DNA of 64,000 nt from Tenacibaculum aquimarinum (GTDB taxonomy: Bacteria; Bacteroidota; Bacteroidia; Flavobacteriales; Flavobacteriaceae): contig NZ_JAKGSC010000002.1 of the NCBI RefSeq assembly GCF_022478115.1, positions 372,001 through 436,000 on the forward strand. Direction: 5' to 3'. Made by a program: the position numbers and the translations under genes. Each line of letters opens with the position of its first letter. Positions within the stretch are counted from its first letter, which is position 1. Of this stretch, positions 18,139 through 27,862 are shown one piece after another. The notes beneath the pieces were generated by a model, which made no database searches, was not told the DNA's origin, and saw only the letters and a program-made list of their open reading frames with translations.

Positions 18139-18807
18139 TTAGTTATTTTTATTTAAATAATGTTCTTTGATTTTATCGACGTTTTTAATGGTTTTTTCTA
18201 CCCAATCTGCATAAATAGTTTCCTTTTCTTCTTCGGAAAGTTGCCAATCAATAGCTGTCTTCTTCAACTTTGTAGTAACATCTTGTAAAATAATTGCAGC
18301 AGCAACAGAAATGTTTAAACTTTCGGTAAAACCTACCATTGGTATTTTTAAAAATCCGTCTGCATTATCTTTTACATAATCAGAAATACCTTCTTTTTCA
18401 ACCCCAAAAACAAAGGCTGTTTTTTTAGTAACATCAAAATCAGATAAAACGGTATCTGTATGTGGCGTTGTTCCAACAATTTGATATCCTTTACTGCGTA
18501 AGTCTTTAAAACAATTTTCTATATTGTCTCCATCTTCTTTAAAACGGTGAAAATCTAACCATTTCTGACTTCCTTTAGCTACGTGACGTGATACTTTGTT
18601 GATGTAATTATTTTCTACCGTATATAAATCTTGAACTCCAAAAATATCGCAAGTTCTTACTACTGCGCTTGAGTTGTGGGCTTGATAAATGTCTTCTAAT
18701 ACAACTGTAAAATGACGTGTTCTTTCTGCTAAAACAGTTTTAAAAAGTGCTTTTCTCCTATCCGTTAAATATCCTTCTAAATATTCTCTTAAATCTTTAT
18801 TAGCCAT
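18139..18807 (-). CDS. trmH: TrmH-family tRNA/rRNA 2'-O-methyltransferase
   Basis: 222 residues from ATG 18807 (MANKDLREYLEG). An in-frame ATG exists 20 codons upstream, but a -7 box TATTTTTG lies at 18819-18812, so the longer start would be upstream of the transcript. The three SPOUT motifs are present: AHNSSAVVRTCDIFGVQ, FVFGVEKEGIS and IPMVGFTESLNISVAAAIIL. The C-terminal extension points to TrmH proper (Gm18 of tRNA), which forms a knotted dimer using SAM. It diverges from the sirtuin gene. Confidence 0.9.
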   Translation of the reverse strand: MANKDLREYLEGYLTDRRKALFKTVLAERTRHFTVVLEDIYQAHNSSAVVRTCDIFGVQDLYTVENNYINKVSRHVAKGSQKWLDFHRFKEDGDNIENCFKDLRSKGYQIVGTTPHTDTVLSDFDVTKKTAFVFGVEKEGISDYVKDNADGFLKIPMVGFTESLNISVAAAIILQDVTTKLKKTAIDWQLSEEEKETIYADWVEKTIKNVDKIKEHYLNKNN

Positions 18808-18811
18808 AGTA

Positions 18812-18819
18812 CAAAAATA
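18812..18819 (-). promoter_or_regulatory. Predicted -7 box TATTTTTG for trmH (leaderless arrangement)
   Basis: Only 4 bases separate the box from ATG 18807, so the start site would coincide with the start codon. This decides against the upstream in-frame ATG. Confidence 0.5.
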
Positions 18820-18879
18820 AAAATTATTATTTTTACGTTCTAAGAGAGATTCGCTTAATTTACTCATAACTTATAATTG

Positions 18880-19569
18880 ATGAAAAATTTAGTTGTTTTA
18901 ACGGGTGCAGGAATTTCTGCCGAAAGTGGTATACAAACATTTAGAGATGCTGATGGATTATGGGAAGGCCACAATGTTATGGAAGTAGCATCACCAGAAG
19001 GTTTTGCTAAAAATCCTGAATTGGTTTTAGATTTTTACAACCAACGTAGAAGACAATTATTAGAAGTACAACCGAATAAAGGTCACGAAAACTTAGCCAA
19101 GTTAGAAGCTTATTTTAATGTGGAAATTGTTACTCAAAATGTAGATGACTTACACGAGCGCGCTAAAAGTAGTAATGTTACACATTTACATGGAGAACTT
19201 TTAAAAGTAAGAAGTGTTGCAAATGAAACTTTGGTTACTTACAGAGAAAAAGATATTGTTTTAGGTGATTTAGCAGAAGACAACCAACAATTAAGACCAC
19301 ATATTGTTTGGTTTGGAGAAATGGTACCGATGCTTGATAAAGCAATAGAAATTACTCAAAAAGCAGATATTTTGGTAATTATTGGAACTTCTATGCAAGT
19401 ATATCCTGCGGCAGGTTTGGTAGATTACATTAAACCAAATACACCAATTTATTTTATAGATCCAAAACCTTCTGTAACAAAAAATGATTTTAATAATTTG
19501 ACAATTATTAAAGACGTAGCAAGTTCTGGAACGGATACTTTATTAGAAATATTATTGAAGAAAGGCTAA
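18880..19569 (+). CDS. cobB: Sir2-family NAD-dependent protein deacylase
   Basis: 229 residues from ATG 18880; the TTG before it is unlikely. NAD motif VVLTGAGISAESGIQTFR, TQNVDDLHE, catalytic histidine H104 in HLHGEL, and RPHIVWFGEMVP are present. Y53 and R56 (DFYNQRRRQL) match the Y-x-x-R pair that in SIRT5 and E. coli CobB reads succinyl/malonyl-lysine, so desuccinylation is likely. The zinc-binding cysteines found in most sirtuins are missing between HGEL and the RPHIVW segment. It removes acyl groups from lysines using NAD. Confidence 0.92.
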   Translation: MKNLVVLTGAGISAESGIQTFRDADGLWEGHNVMEVASPEGFAKNPELVLDFYNQRRRQLLEVQPNKGHENLAKLEAYFNVEIVTQNVDDLHERAKSSNVTHLHGELLKVRSVANETLVTYREKDIVLGDLAEDNQQLRPHIVWFGEMVPMLDKAIEITQKADILVIIGTSMQVYPAAGLVDYIKPNTPIYFIDPKPSVTKNDFNNLTIIKDVASSGTDTLLEILLKKG

Positions 19570-19571
19570 GA

Positions 19572-20042
19572 TTAACTCTTAATAATTCTATTAAAATACT
19601 CGTATAATTCTCCTTTAGAAATTGAACTTCCTTTTTCAATTAAATCAAAAATTTCTACATTTCTTTCTTTTCCATACGGTTTTTCTCCGTTTAAAAACTC
19701 CACGTTTTTATCTAACGGGTTTGTTAAAAGCCACTCATAACCCTCTTTTTCTAACAAGTTTATATCTTTATCGACCTTCACAACAATTCTGCTAATTTCT
19801 TCATCGATACACTTAAAAAGGTTGACCGTTTTTTCAGAAAAATGCTCTAAATATTCAACTTTAGTTAACACATCATCCCAAACAATATCAGAGAACACAT
19901 TCATTTCTTCTTCTGCAACCTGTGGTTTTTCTTCTTTTAATTGTTTCCATTCTTTTACATCAATACTTTGTGATGCTAAAAAGTGAGCAAATTCTTCATG
20001 TAAACTTTCAAACTGTTCTTTGGTAAGTTGTCTATATTTCAT
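19572..20042 (-). CDS. Conserved flavobacterial protein, DUF6495-like
   Basis: 156 residues, soluble, acidic, no signal peptide. MKYRQLTKEQFESLHEEFAH at the start and FSDIVWDDVLTKVEYLEHFS in the middle are strongly conserved features as I recall them for DUF6495. Its start overlaps the end of the M23 peptidase gene by 11 bases, so the two are probably translated from one message. Function unknown. Confidence 0.8.
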   Translation of the reverse strand: MKYRQLTKEQFESLHEEFAHFLASQSIDVKEWKQLKEEKPQVAEEEMNVFSDIVWDDVLTKVEYLEHFSEKTVNLFKCIDEEISRIVVKVDKDINLLEKEGYEWLLTNPLDKNVEFLNGEKPYGKERNVEIFDLIEKGSSISKGELYEYFNRIIKS

Positions 20043-20715
20043 TGGGTAATTTTAATAAAGTATTTGGGTTGGGGCAATTTTGTTTGTAATAAGGTAGTTT
20101 TTCTTTTGAAGAAACGCCTGGATAATCTCCAGTATAATCTTCCATATTTAAAATTAATTGAAAGTGTAAATGCGCTGCATAATCTCCATTTACAGTATTA
20201 TTTCCTAATTCTGCTATCTTTTCACCTGTATTTACGGAATCTCCAATTTTAATATTTTCGATGGATTTGGTTGATAAATGTCCGTATAAAGAGTAAAAGA
20301 TAATACCTTCAACTTGATGTTTCAGAATAATTGTTGGTCCGTAATCTCCAAAATTATTATTGTTTTTAAAACTGTGTACTTCACCTTCTAAGACAGCTAA
20401 AACATTGGTTTTGGCATTACACCATAAATCGATTCCTAAATGAATATTTCGTTTGTTTTCTTCGGAATTAAAGTAACCACTTCTATTATAAATATCTCTT
20501 TCTTCTAAATAACCACCAAAAGCAACTTTTGCATTTTTCTCTTTTAAAAATTTTGATAGATATGATTCCCATTCAGCAGCAGAAGAAACATCAAAATTTA
20601 AGTCTTTATTTTTTGATGAAATTGAGATTGGAACATAGTCTTTTAAAGAAATTGAAGTATCAATTACATATAAAGGACTTGCTGATAATTTTGTTAAAAA
20701 CGAATTTATTTCCAT
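20032..20715 (-). CDS. M23-family (LytM-like) metallopeptidase
   Basis: 227 residues. The zinc site is visible as HLGIDLWC (HxxxD) and HLHFQLIL (HxH), with the intervening GPTIILKHQVEGIIFYSLYGHLS motif of M23 peptidases. These hydrolyse peptide crosslinks in peptidoglycan. No signal peptide is seen at MEINSFLTKL, so this member may be cytoplasmic or use another export route; many flavobacterial homologues also lack one. The start codon directly follows the U-tract of a terminator (20716-20743). It overlaps the DUF6495-like gene. Confidence 0.85.
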   Translation of the reverse strand: MEINSFLTKLSASPLYVIDTSISLKDYVPISISSKNKDLNFDVSSAAEWESYLSKFLKEKNAKVAFGGYLEERDIYNRSGYFNSEENKRNIHLGIDLWCNAKTNVLAVLEGEVHSFKNNNNFGDYGPTIILKHQVEGIIFYSLYGHLSTKSIENIKIGDSVNTGEKIAELGNNTVNGDYAAHLHFQLILNMEDYTGDYPGVSSKEKLPYYKQNCPNPNTLLKLPNEI

Positions 20716-20743
20716 AAAAAAACCGCCTACTAAATAGGCGGTT
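20716..20743 (-). terminator. Terminator between the RskA-like lipoprotein and the M23 gene
   Basis: AACCGCCTA / TAGGCGGTT stem with loop CTAAA, then seven T on the minus strand running straight into the ATG of the M23 gene (20715). It ends the lipoprotein transcript. Confidence 0.85.
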
Positions 20744-20786
20744 CAAATATCTAAAAATTCTAAGGGAATTTAAAAATTATATTAAT

Positions 20787-21689
20787 TTATCTGCTAACAG
20801 ACCCAGAAATAATTGCAACTGGTCCTGCTCCCATTGTTATTGCTGTATGTAAATCTGCATCTGCTGCAACAGCTTGTGCTAATGGCTTTAATGCAAAAGG
20901 TGCTGTGCTATTATCCGGACTTGGTTCTACAGAAATTACTATTGTAGCTCCTTTTAAACTTGTAGGAAAAGTAACTCCAGCTGCTGTTCCCATTAAATAA
21001 TCTTCTCCAGGATAACCAGGTCCATTACCTGCTGTTCCTTTATATGGAGATGTTGCTGCATTATCATCTGCCATACTTGGATCTGTAAAAGTTCCTGTTG
21101 AAACTGGTGTTCCATTAATTACAGCCCATCCTTCATATTTCCAACCTGCAGATAATGTTGGTAAATCTAAACCAACAGCTGCACTTCCAGAAGAGTTATC
21201 TAAAAACCAAACTCCACTATCTTCATTTGTATCATCCATATCTGTTGGTGTAGCTAAAATAAATGTACCAGAAGATGCTCCTAAAGTTCCTAAAGAACTT
21301 GTTGCATCTACAACAATATTATCAGAATTTACAGAAGCAGAATTACCACTAAATTCTCCTGCTAATAATTTAGTTGCTGCTGGTGCTGGATCATTATCTG
21401 GATTTGGTTCAATTGATAAAACAAAATTTGTTGCTGCTGCTAACTGCGCTGTATTTGCAGGAAATGATGTTTGAGATAAAACTCCTGAATCATCTACAGA
21501 AAATGTTCCTGTTGTAACTGGTGCTCCGTCAACAATAATCCATCCTTCATAGCGATATTCGTCTCCTAAATTCTCTAAACCAGATAAATTTAATGTTAAA
21601 CTAGATGTTGATGCTGTATCATCGTCATCACTACAAGAAGTAAAAGCTAATGTTGCTAAGGCTGCAACACCTAAAAGTAATTTTTTCAT
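20787..21689 (-). CDS. Surface lipoprotein with two RskA-like anti-sigma-type domains
   Basis: 300 residues. A lipoprotein signal peptide ends at Cys19 (AFTSC), followed by SDDDD, typical of surface-exported Bacteroidota lipoproteins. The body is an internal duplication: YRYEGWIIVDGAPVTTGTF / FVLSIEPNPDNDPAP in the first half and WKYEGWAVINGTPVSTGTF / IVISVEPSPDNSTAP in the second. The YEGW...GxPVsTGTF pattern resembles the extracytoplasmic C-terminal domain of anti-sigma-K factor RskA. No sigma factor and no transmembrane helix are present, so an anti-sigma role is doubtful. Function unknown; it may be a surface or metal/ligand-binding protein. Confidence 0.78.
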   Translation of the reverse strand: MKKLLLGVAALATLAFTSCSDDDDTASTSSLTLNLSGLENLGDEYRYEGWIIVDGAPVTTGTFSVDDSGVLSQTSFPANTAQLAAATNFVLSIEPNPDNDPAPAATKLLAGEFSGNSASVNSDNIVVDATSSLGTLGASSGTFILATPTDMDDTNEDSGVWFLDNSSGSAAVGLDLPTLSAGWKYEGWAVINGTPVSTGTFTDPSMADDNAATSPYKGTAGNGPGYPGEDYLMGTAAGVTFPTSLKGATIVISVEPSPDNSTAPFALKPLAQAVAADADLHTAITMGAGPVAIISGSVSR

Positions 21690-21748
21690 AATGTAAATTT
21701 TAATAGTTAATATTTCAACTTAAGTCGAACTTTAAAAAAACTGCTTAC

Positions 21749-21787
21749 AAAAAAAAAACTCCTTTTTTAAAACAAAAGGAGTTTTTC
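21749..21787 (-). terminator. Terminator of the aconitase (acnA-type) gene
   Basis: On the minus strand AAAAACTCCTTTT pairs with AAAAGGAGTTTTT and is followed by a long T run. It lies 19 bases after the aconitase stop. Confidence 0.88.
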
Positions 21788-21805
21788 GCATATAAAATAC
21801 TGATA

Positions 21806-24073
21806 CTAAGCGTTTTCTTTTTTAATTAAATTTAATGCAGAACCCTCATTATACCATTCAATTTGCCCATCATTGTATGTATGATTTGCTATAATTGTGT
21901 CTTTTGAACCATCTGAATGCACAACTTCTAACGTTAAAGGTTTACCTGGAGCAAACTCATTTAAATCAATAAAGTTGAAAGTATCATCTTCTTGAATTAA
22001 ATCGTAATCTGCTTCATTTGCAAATGTTAAACCTAACATTCCTTGTTTTTTAAGGTTTGTTTCATGAATACGAGCAAAAGATTTTACTAAAACTGCGGCA
22101 ACACCTAAATGTCTTGGTTCCATTGCAGCATGTTCTCTAGAAGAACCTTCACCGTAATTATGATCTCCAACTACAATTGTATTAATTCCTGCTGCTTTAT
22201 AAGCTCTTGCAGTTTTTGGTACTGCGTCATATTCTCCATTTAACTGACTTTTTACAAAGTTTGTTTTCATGTTATACGCATTTACAGCTCCAATTAACAT
22301 ATTGTTAGAAATATTATCTAAATGACCACGGAAACGCAACCAAGGTCCAGCCATAGAAATATGGTCTGTTGTACATTTACCGAATGCTTTTATTAATAAT
22401 TTTACACCGTTTAATTCATTTCCTAAAGGAGTAAATGGCGATAATAATTCTAATCTTTCTGATGTTGGATTTACCTTAATTTCTACACCACTTCCATCTT
22501 CTTCTGGTGCTAAATAACCATCGTCTTTAACTTCAAAGCCTTTTGGTGGTAATTCCCAACCTGTTGGCTCATCAAACATTACTTGTTCTCCATTTTCGTT
22601 AATTAACGAATCTGTCATCGGATTAAAATCTAAACGACCAGCAATTGCAATTGCTGCTGTTAGTTCTGGCGAAGCAACAAATGCGTGTGTATTTGGGTTA
22701 CCATCTGCACGTTTTGCAAAGTTTCTATTAAACGAGTGCACAATACTGTTTTTTGGTGCATTTTTAGGATCGCTATATCTTGCCCATTGCCCAATACAAG
22801 GTCCACAAGCATTAGTAAAAATCTTAGCGTCTAATTGTTCAAAAATTCCTAAAATTCCATCTCTTTCTGCTGTATAACGTACTTTTTCTGAACCAGGATT
22901 AATTCCTAATTCTGATTTCATTTTTATACCTTTATCTAAAGCTTGTTTTGCAATTGAAGAAGCTCTTGATAAATCTTCATAAGAAGAGTTTGTACAAGAA
23001 CCAATTAAACCCCATTCTACTTGTAAAGGCCAATCGTTTTTATTGGCGATTGCAGTCATGTCTGTACCAGCTTTTGTAGATAAATCTGGCGTAAATGGTC
23101 CATTTAATAATGGCGTTAATTCTGATAAATTTATTTCTATAACTTGGTCAAAATATTGCTCTGGATTTGCATATACTTCATCATCTCCCGTTAAATATTC
23201 TTTTACTTTGTTTGCCGCATCTGCAACATCGGCTCTTTCTGTAGCACGTAAATAACGTTCCATAGATTCGTCATAACCAAAAGTAGAAGTTGTTGCACCG
23301 ATTTCTGCTCCCATATTACAAATTGTACCTTTTCCTGTACAAGACATACTTCTTGCTCCTTCTCCAAAATACTCTACAATTGCGTCCGTTCCTCCTTTTG
23401 CAGAAACAATTCCGGCTACTTTTAAGATTACATCTTTTGGTGCTGCCCAACCAGAAATTTTTCCTGTTAGTTTTACTCCAATTAACTTCGGGAATTTTAA
23501 TTCCCAAGCCATTCCTGCCATAACATCTACTGCATCTGCTCCACCAACACCAATTGCTACCATTCCTAATCCACCAGCATTTACTGTGTGAGAATCGGTA
23601 CCAATCATCATTCCACCTGGAAATGCATAATTTTCTAATACTACTTGATGAATAATTCCTGCTCCTGGTTTCCAAAAACCTAAACCATATTTGTTAGAAA
23701 CAGATTCTAAGAAATCAAAAACTTCGCTACTTGTACTATTTGCCATTTTTAAATCAGCAGCAGCACCATCTTTAGCTTGAATTAAATGATCGCAATGTGT
23801 TGTAGTAGGAACTGCAACTTTAGCTTTACCTGCTTGCATAAACTGCAATAAAGCCATTTGTGCAGTTGCATCTTGTAATGCAATACGATCTGGTGCAAAA
23901 TCTACATAATCTTTACCTCTTATAAATGCTTTATTAGGATTTCCATCCCATAAATGTGAGTACAATATTTTTTCTGCAAGTGTTAAAGGTTTTCCAGTAA
24001 TTTTACGAGCAGCATCTACTCTATCAACTACTTTAGAATATACCTTTTTTATCATATCAATATCAAAAGCCAT
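21806..24073 (-). CDS. acnA: Aconitate hydratase (mitochondrial/AcnA-type)
   Basis: 755 residues. The [4Fe-4S] cysteines are visible in [15 protein letters not shown] and [13 protein letters not shown]; substrate-site motifs include [13 protein letters not shown] and [22 protein letters not shown] in the swivel domain. It isomerises citrate and isocitrate in the TCA cycle. It is of the mitochondrial aconitase type and stands directly downstream of a second, AcnB-type aconitase, separated by its own terminator and about 410 bases. Confidence 0.95.
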   Translation of the reverse strand: MAFDIDMIKKVYSKVVDRVDAARKITGKPLTLAEKILYSHLWDGNPNKAFIRGKDYVDFAPDRIALQDATAQMALLQFMQAGKAKVAVPTTTHCDHLIQAKDGAAADLKMANSTSSEVFDFLESVSNKYGLGFWKPGAGIIHQVVLENYAFPGGMMIGTDSHTVNAGGLGMVAIGVGGADAVDVMAGMAWELKFPKLIGVKLTGKISGWAAPKDVILKVAGIVSAKGGTDAIVEYFGEGARSMSCTGKGTICNMGAEIGATTSTFGYDESMERYLRATERADVADAANKVKEYLTGDDEVYANPEQYFDQVIEINLSELTPLLNGPFTPDLSTKAGTDMTAIANKNDWPLQVEWGLIGSCTNSSYEDLSRASSIAKQALDKGIKMKSELGINPGSEKVRYTAERDGILGIFEQLDAKIFTNACGPCIGQWARYSDPKNAPKNSIVHSFNRNFAKRADGNPNTHAFVASPELTAAIAIAGRLDFNPMTDSLINENGEQVMFDEPTGWELPPKGFEVKDDGYLAPEEDGSGVEIKVNPTSERLELLSPFTPLGNELNGVKLLIKAFGKCTTDHISMAGPWLRFRGHLDNISNNMLIGAVNAYNMKTNFVKSQLNGEYDAVPKTARAYKAAGINTIVVGDHNYGEGSSREHAAMEPRHLGVAAVLVKSFARIHETNLKKQGMLGLTFANEADYDLIQEDDTFNFIDLNEFAPGKPLTLEVVHSDGSKDTIIANHTYNDGQIEWYNEGSALNLIKKENA

Positions 24074-24487
24074 AAGATTTCTATTTTTTTTTTAGTTATT
24101 CTATTATTTCAATACTCCAAGATACAAAATATATTATTTATTTCTTGAGGTCTAAAATATTTAATACTGATAGTTTTATAGACTTTTTTGATTGAATCTG
24201 GCTAATTGTAAATGAAATAAGTTTAAAGAAATTACGGATTTTGGGTTAGGGATTGAAGTGAAAATCCTTTTTTACTAAACTAATTTCTATATTTCTTATT
24301 AAAAGAAAATATCATATAAATTTAACAGATGCTGAACTAAATTCAGCATAAAAAAGATTGTAACGTAAAGCCCGACCGTGCTTTTTTTTTAGCACGGTAA
24401 CCTCCAAATTATAAACAGTTTAGCTGTAAACAAAAAAAAACCTGAGTTTAAAACTCAGGCTTTTCATATAATTATAATCTTTATGTA
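24074..24487. other. Intergenic region between the two aconitases
   Basis: No gene seen. It contains a perfect inverted repeat ATGCTGAA / TTCAGCAT (24329-24349), a hairpin ACCGTGCT / AGCACGGT with an all-T loop (24375-24398), and the acnB terminator (24432-24464). The promoter of acnA should lie near 24130; the best match there, ATATTTTG, is one base off the TAnnTTTG consensus. Confidence 0.6.
24432..24464 (-). terminator. Terminator of acnB
   Basis: CCTGAGTTT / AAACTCAGG stem followed by nine T on the minus strand, 24 bases beyond the acnB stop. Confidence 0.9.
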
Positions 24488-27265
24488 TTATCCAACCAAT
24501 TGTTTTGTTGAAGGTTTAAACTTTGTTAAAACAATACCTTCTACTGCTGCCTGGTATTCTTCTAAAGTTGGTGTTCTACCTAAAATAGTTGATAATACTA
24601 CTACAGGAGTCGATGATAATAAAGATTCTCCTTTTTTCTCATCTGTATCTCTAACAACTCTTCCTTGAAATAAACGCGTAGAAGTTGCCATTACAGTATC
24701 TCCAGCTTCTGCTTTTTCTTGATTACCCATACATAAACTACAACCTGGACGTTCTAAATATAACATGTTTTCATATTTAACACGAGCTGCTGCTTTAGGC
24801 GCATTATCATCGAATTCGAAACCTGAATATCTAACTAATACTTCCCAATCTCCTTCTGCTTTTAACTCATCTACAATATTATAAGTTGGTGGCGCAACAA
24901 CTAAAGGTGCTTTAAATTCCACTTTACCTTGTTGTTTCTCAATGTTCTTTAACATTTGAGCTAAAATTTTCATATCTCCTTTGTGAACCATACAAGATCC
25001 TACGAAACCTAAATCTACTTTTTTAGTTCCTCCGTAAAAAGATAATGGTTGAATATTATCGTGCGTATAACGCTTAGATACATCTTCATTATTTACATCT
25101 GGATCCGCAATCATTGGCTCAACAATCTTATCTAAATCGATAACAACTTCAGCAAAGTATTTAGCATCTGCATCTGGTCTTAAAGCAGATTTAATACCTG
25201 TTTTAATTTCTGTAATACGGTTATTTGCTTTATCAACTAATCCTTTAAGATCTTGTTTAGGATTATCCATCCCTTTGTCAATCATGATTTGAATACGATC
25301 TCTTGAAATTTCTAACGATTCAATTAAGGTATCATCTTCAGAAATACAGATAGATGCTTTTGCTTTCATCTCAGCCGTCCAATCTGTAAATGTAAAGGCT
25401 TGATCTGAAGTCAATGTACCAATATGTACTTCTATAATTTTTCCTTGGAAAACATTTTCTCCTTCAAATTGATCTAACATTTGAGATTGTGTAGCGTGAA
25501 CTACATCACGGAAATCCATATAAGGTTTCATTTCACCTTTAAAGGTTACTTTTACTGATTCTGGAATTGGCATTGTAGCTTCACCTGTAGCTAATGCTAA
25601 GGCAACAGTTCCTGAATCTGCTCCAAAGGCAACACCTTTAGCCATACGTGTGTGAGAATCTCCACCGATAATTACATCCCAATCATCTACTGCAATATCA
25701 TTTAATACTTTATGAATTACATCTGTCATTGCATGGTATTTTCCTTCTGGATGACGTGCAGTAACTAATCCGAAGTCATTCATAAACTTCATTAATCTTG
25801 GAATGTTAGCTTTAGACTTATCATCCCAAACTGAAGCGGTATGACATCCTGATTGGTAACCTGTATCTACAATTGGAGAGATTACTGTAGCAGCCATCAT
25901 CTCTAATTCTTGAGAAGTCATTAAACCTGTAGTATCTTGAGAACCTACAATGTTTACTTCAACTCTTACGTTAGAACCTGCATGTAATATTTTACCTGGT
26001 GTAGTTCCAACAGCATTTTTATTGAATATTTTTTCAACAGCAGTTAAACCTTGTCCTTCGATAGAAACTTCTTTTGCAACTGCATATACTTGAGGAACAT
26101 CTATTCCTAAAACTTTACAAGCAAAAGTTTGTAATTTTTTACCAAAAACAACGGCGTAAGAACCACCTGCTTTAATAAATTCTTGTTTTGGTGGCGTTAA
26201 AGCTGTAGAGATATCTTTTAATTCTTTATCTCCTTTGTATAATTTTTTTGTTTTTGTGTTTATTGTAAGAACAGTACCCGTAGCTACAGAATACTCTTCT
26301 TTTAATATTGGATCTCCTTCTTCATCAACAATTGTATTTCCGTTAGCATCTTTTTGCTTTACCCAGTTTTTTAAATCGATTCCAATACCACCTGTTACTC
26401 CAACAGTTGTTAAGAAAATTGGTGCTATACCATTTGTACCTGCAATTACTGGAGCTATGTTAATAAATGGCACATAAGGACTTGAAGAAATACCTGTCCA
26501 TAATGCTACGTTGTTTACACCTGACATTCTAGAAGATCCTACTCCCATTGTTCCTTTATCTGCAATTAACATTACACGTTTATTAGGATGTTTTTCCTTT
26601 AAAGCAAGTAATTCTTTTTGCATTTCTTTATTGTGCTCAAACATGCTTTGACCATGTAATTCACGATCTGATCTTGAGTGTGCATCTGCACCTGGAGATA
26701 ATAAATCTGTAGAAATATCACCTATTCCAGCAACAAATGTTACAATTTCAATCTCTTCATCAATCTCTGGTAACTTTGTAAAGAATTCTGCTTGTGCATA
26801 ACTCTCTATTAATTCTTTAGCAATTGCATTTCCTGCTTTATAAGCATTCTCTAATTTCTCTGTATCTGCTTCGTATAGAAATACCTGTGTTTTTAATACT
26901 TTAGCCGCTTCATTAGCAATAGCAGTATCATTTCCTAATGCTAAATCTAACAATACCTCAACAGAAGGTCCTCCTTTCATGTGTGATAATTGTTCGAAAG
27001 CAAAGGCTGGAGTAATTTCTTTAACTACTGATTCACCTAAGATGATTTCCTTTAGAAATTTAGCTTTTACACCTGCAGCACTTGTTGTACCTGGTAAGAC
27101 ATTATAAATAAAAAAGTTTAGAGATTCTTCTCTATACTCATTATCTAAATCTTTAATCTGGTCGATTATTGCGCTTGTTAATTCAGCTCCATCAATTGGT
27201 TGTGGATGAAGTCCTAATTCTTTTCGGTCTTCAATCTGCTTAAGGTAATCTTTATATATGCTCAT
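24488..27265 (-). CDS. acnB: Bifunctional aconitate hydratase 2 / 2-methylisocitrate dehydratase
   Basis: 925 residues, AcnB length. The N-terminal HEAT-like domain (KDYLKQIEDRKELG; LSHMKGGPSVEVLLDLAL) and the swivel domain come first, as in AcnB. Cysteines for the Fe-S cluster appear in DLGFVGSCMVHKGDM and LERPGCSLCMGNQEKAEAG. It catalyses citrate/isocitrate interconversion and can act on 2-methylisocitrate. A -7 box TATTTTTG at 27365-27358 would give a leader of about 85 bases. No prp genes are in the window. Confidence 0.95.
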   Translation of the reverse strand: MSIYKDYLKQIEDRKELGLHPQPIDGAELTSAIIDQIKDLDNEYREESLNFFIYNVLPGTTSAAGVKAKFLKEIILGESVVKEITPAFAFEQLSHMKGGPSVEVLLDLALGNDTAIANEAAKVLKTQVFLYEADTEKLENAYKAGNAIAKELIESYAQAEFFTKLPEIDEEIEIVTFVAGIGDISTDLLSPGADAHSRSDRELHGQSMFEHNKEMQKELLALKEKHPNKRVMLIADKGTMGVGSSRMSGVNNVALWTGISSSPYVPFINIAPVIAGTNGIAPIFLTTVGVTGGIGIDLKNWVKQKDANGNTIVDEEGDPILKEEYSVATGTVLTINTKTKKLYKGDKELKDISTALTPPKQEFIKAGGSYAVVFGKKLQTFACKVLGIDVPQVYAVAKEVSIEGQGLTAVEKIFNKNAVGTTPGKILHAGSNVRVEVNIVGSQDTTGLMTSQELEMMAATVISPIVDTGYQSGCHTASVWDDKSKANIPRLMKFMNDFGLVTARHPEGKYHAMTDVIHKVLNDIAVDDWDVIIGGDSHTRMAKGVAFGADSGTVALALATGEATMPIPESVKVTFKGEMKPYMDFRDVVHATQSQMLDQFEGENVFQGKIIEVHIGTLTSDQAFTFTDWTAEMKAKASICISEDDTLIESLEISRDRIQIMIDKGMDNPKQDLKGLVDKANNRITEIKTGIKSALRPDADAKYFAEVVIDLDKIVEPMIADPDVNNEDVSKRYTHDNIQPLSFYGGTKKVDLGFVGSCMVHKGDMKILAQMLKNIEKQQGKVEFKAPLVVAPPTYNIVDELKAEGDWEVLVRYSGFEFDDNAPKAAARVKYENMLYLERPGCSLCMGNQEKAEAGDTVMATSTRLFQGRVVRDTDEKKGESLLSSTPVVVLSTILGRTPTLEEYQAAVEGIVLTKFKPSTKQLVG

Positions 27266-27357
27266 GTAAGAAATCTTTTTTTACTGAAATGCTTATCAAA
27301 TTAATAACAATTTTAAAAAGCAATATTATAGTAAGTTTTATGTTAATTTTTGTTGAA

Positions 27358-27365
27358 CAAAAATA
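27358..27365 (-). promoter_or_regulatory. Predicted -7 box TATTTTTG for acnB
   Basis: Matches TAnnTTTG, about 93 bases before the acnB ATG. The AT-rich stretch 27266-27500 holds nothing else recognised. Confidence 0.4.
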
Positions 27366-27502
27366 CATTTTTACTCTGAATTTTTAAAGATAATCAATGA
27401 AGTGATTTAATTATTGAATTAATCTTGTTTTTATCAATAAAAACAAAGAATATCACAATAAAAATTAATTAAATCTTAAAAAAATTATCAAGTTGATAAT
27501 AA

Positions 27503-27796
27503 AAAAGCAGACTAATAAGCCGAATCCTGTCTAAGTCTTATCATTTATCTAGAGTTACAATTACTTGTAACTTCAATCTGCCTACCCTTTAGAATCGAGC
27601 GAGTAGCTCTCAATTTCTAATATACATGGCATTGCACCGCATAGAGTTTACCTGGTTTCACTACAGCCTAACTGTACATTCTTTCTGTTGCACTGGTCCT
27701 CAACTTACGTTGGACGGTTGTTATCCGCTATGCTACTCTTTGGTGTTCGGACTTTCCTACTTAAAATAAATTTAAGTCGATAAGATAAGTCTGCTA
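27503..27796 (-). ncRNA. rnpB: RNase P RNA
   Basis: Read on the minus strand the region has the conserved RNase P blocks in order: AGGAAAGTCCGAACACC near the 5' end, GTGCAACAGAAAGAATGTAC, GTGAAACCAGGTAAACTC, GGTGCAATGCCATGTA, GGGTAGGCAGATTGAAG and ACAGGATTCGGCTTATTAG at the 3' end. The terminal P1 helix is AGCAGACT (27795-27788) with AGTCTGCT (27513-27506), followed by T residues. It is the ribozyme that trims tRNA 5' leaders. Type A architecture with a compact size of about 290 bases. Confidence 0.96.
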
Positions 27797-27818
27797 ATAT
27801 TTTAAAGAACGTTTTCAT

Positions 27819-27847
27819 AAAAAAACCCACTCAATAAATTGAGTGGG
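27819..27847 (-). terminator. Second terminator downstream of dnaJ
   Basis: CCCACTCAAT / ATTGAGTGGG stem with seven T after it on the minus strand, between dnaJ and rnpB. It insulates rnpB from upstream transcription. Confidence 0.85.
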
Positions 27848-27862
27848 AAAATTGCTATGAAA

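Noticed and set aside
20787..21689. Anti-sigma factor assignment for the duplicated lipoprotein
   Set aside because: No sigma-binding domain, no membrane helix and no ECF sigma gene nearby; only the extracytoplasmic domain pattern is shared.
23316..23675. Long open frames inside acnA (also 13140-13436 in thrB and 49685-50215 in the LRR gene)
   Set aside because: These are shadow frames in other phases or on the other strand of well-supported genes, with biased composition and no recognisable motif.
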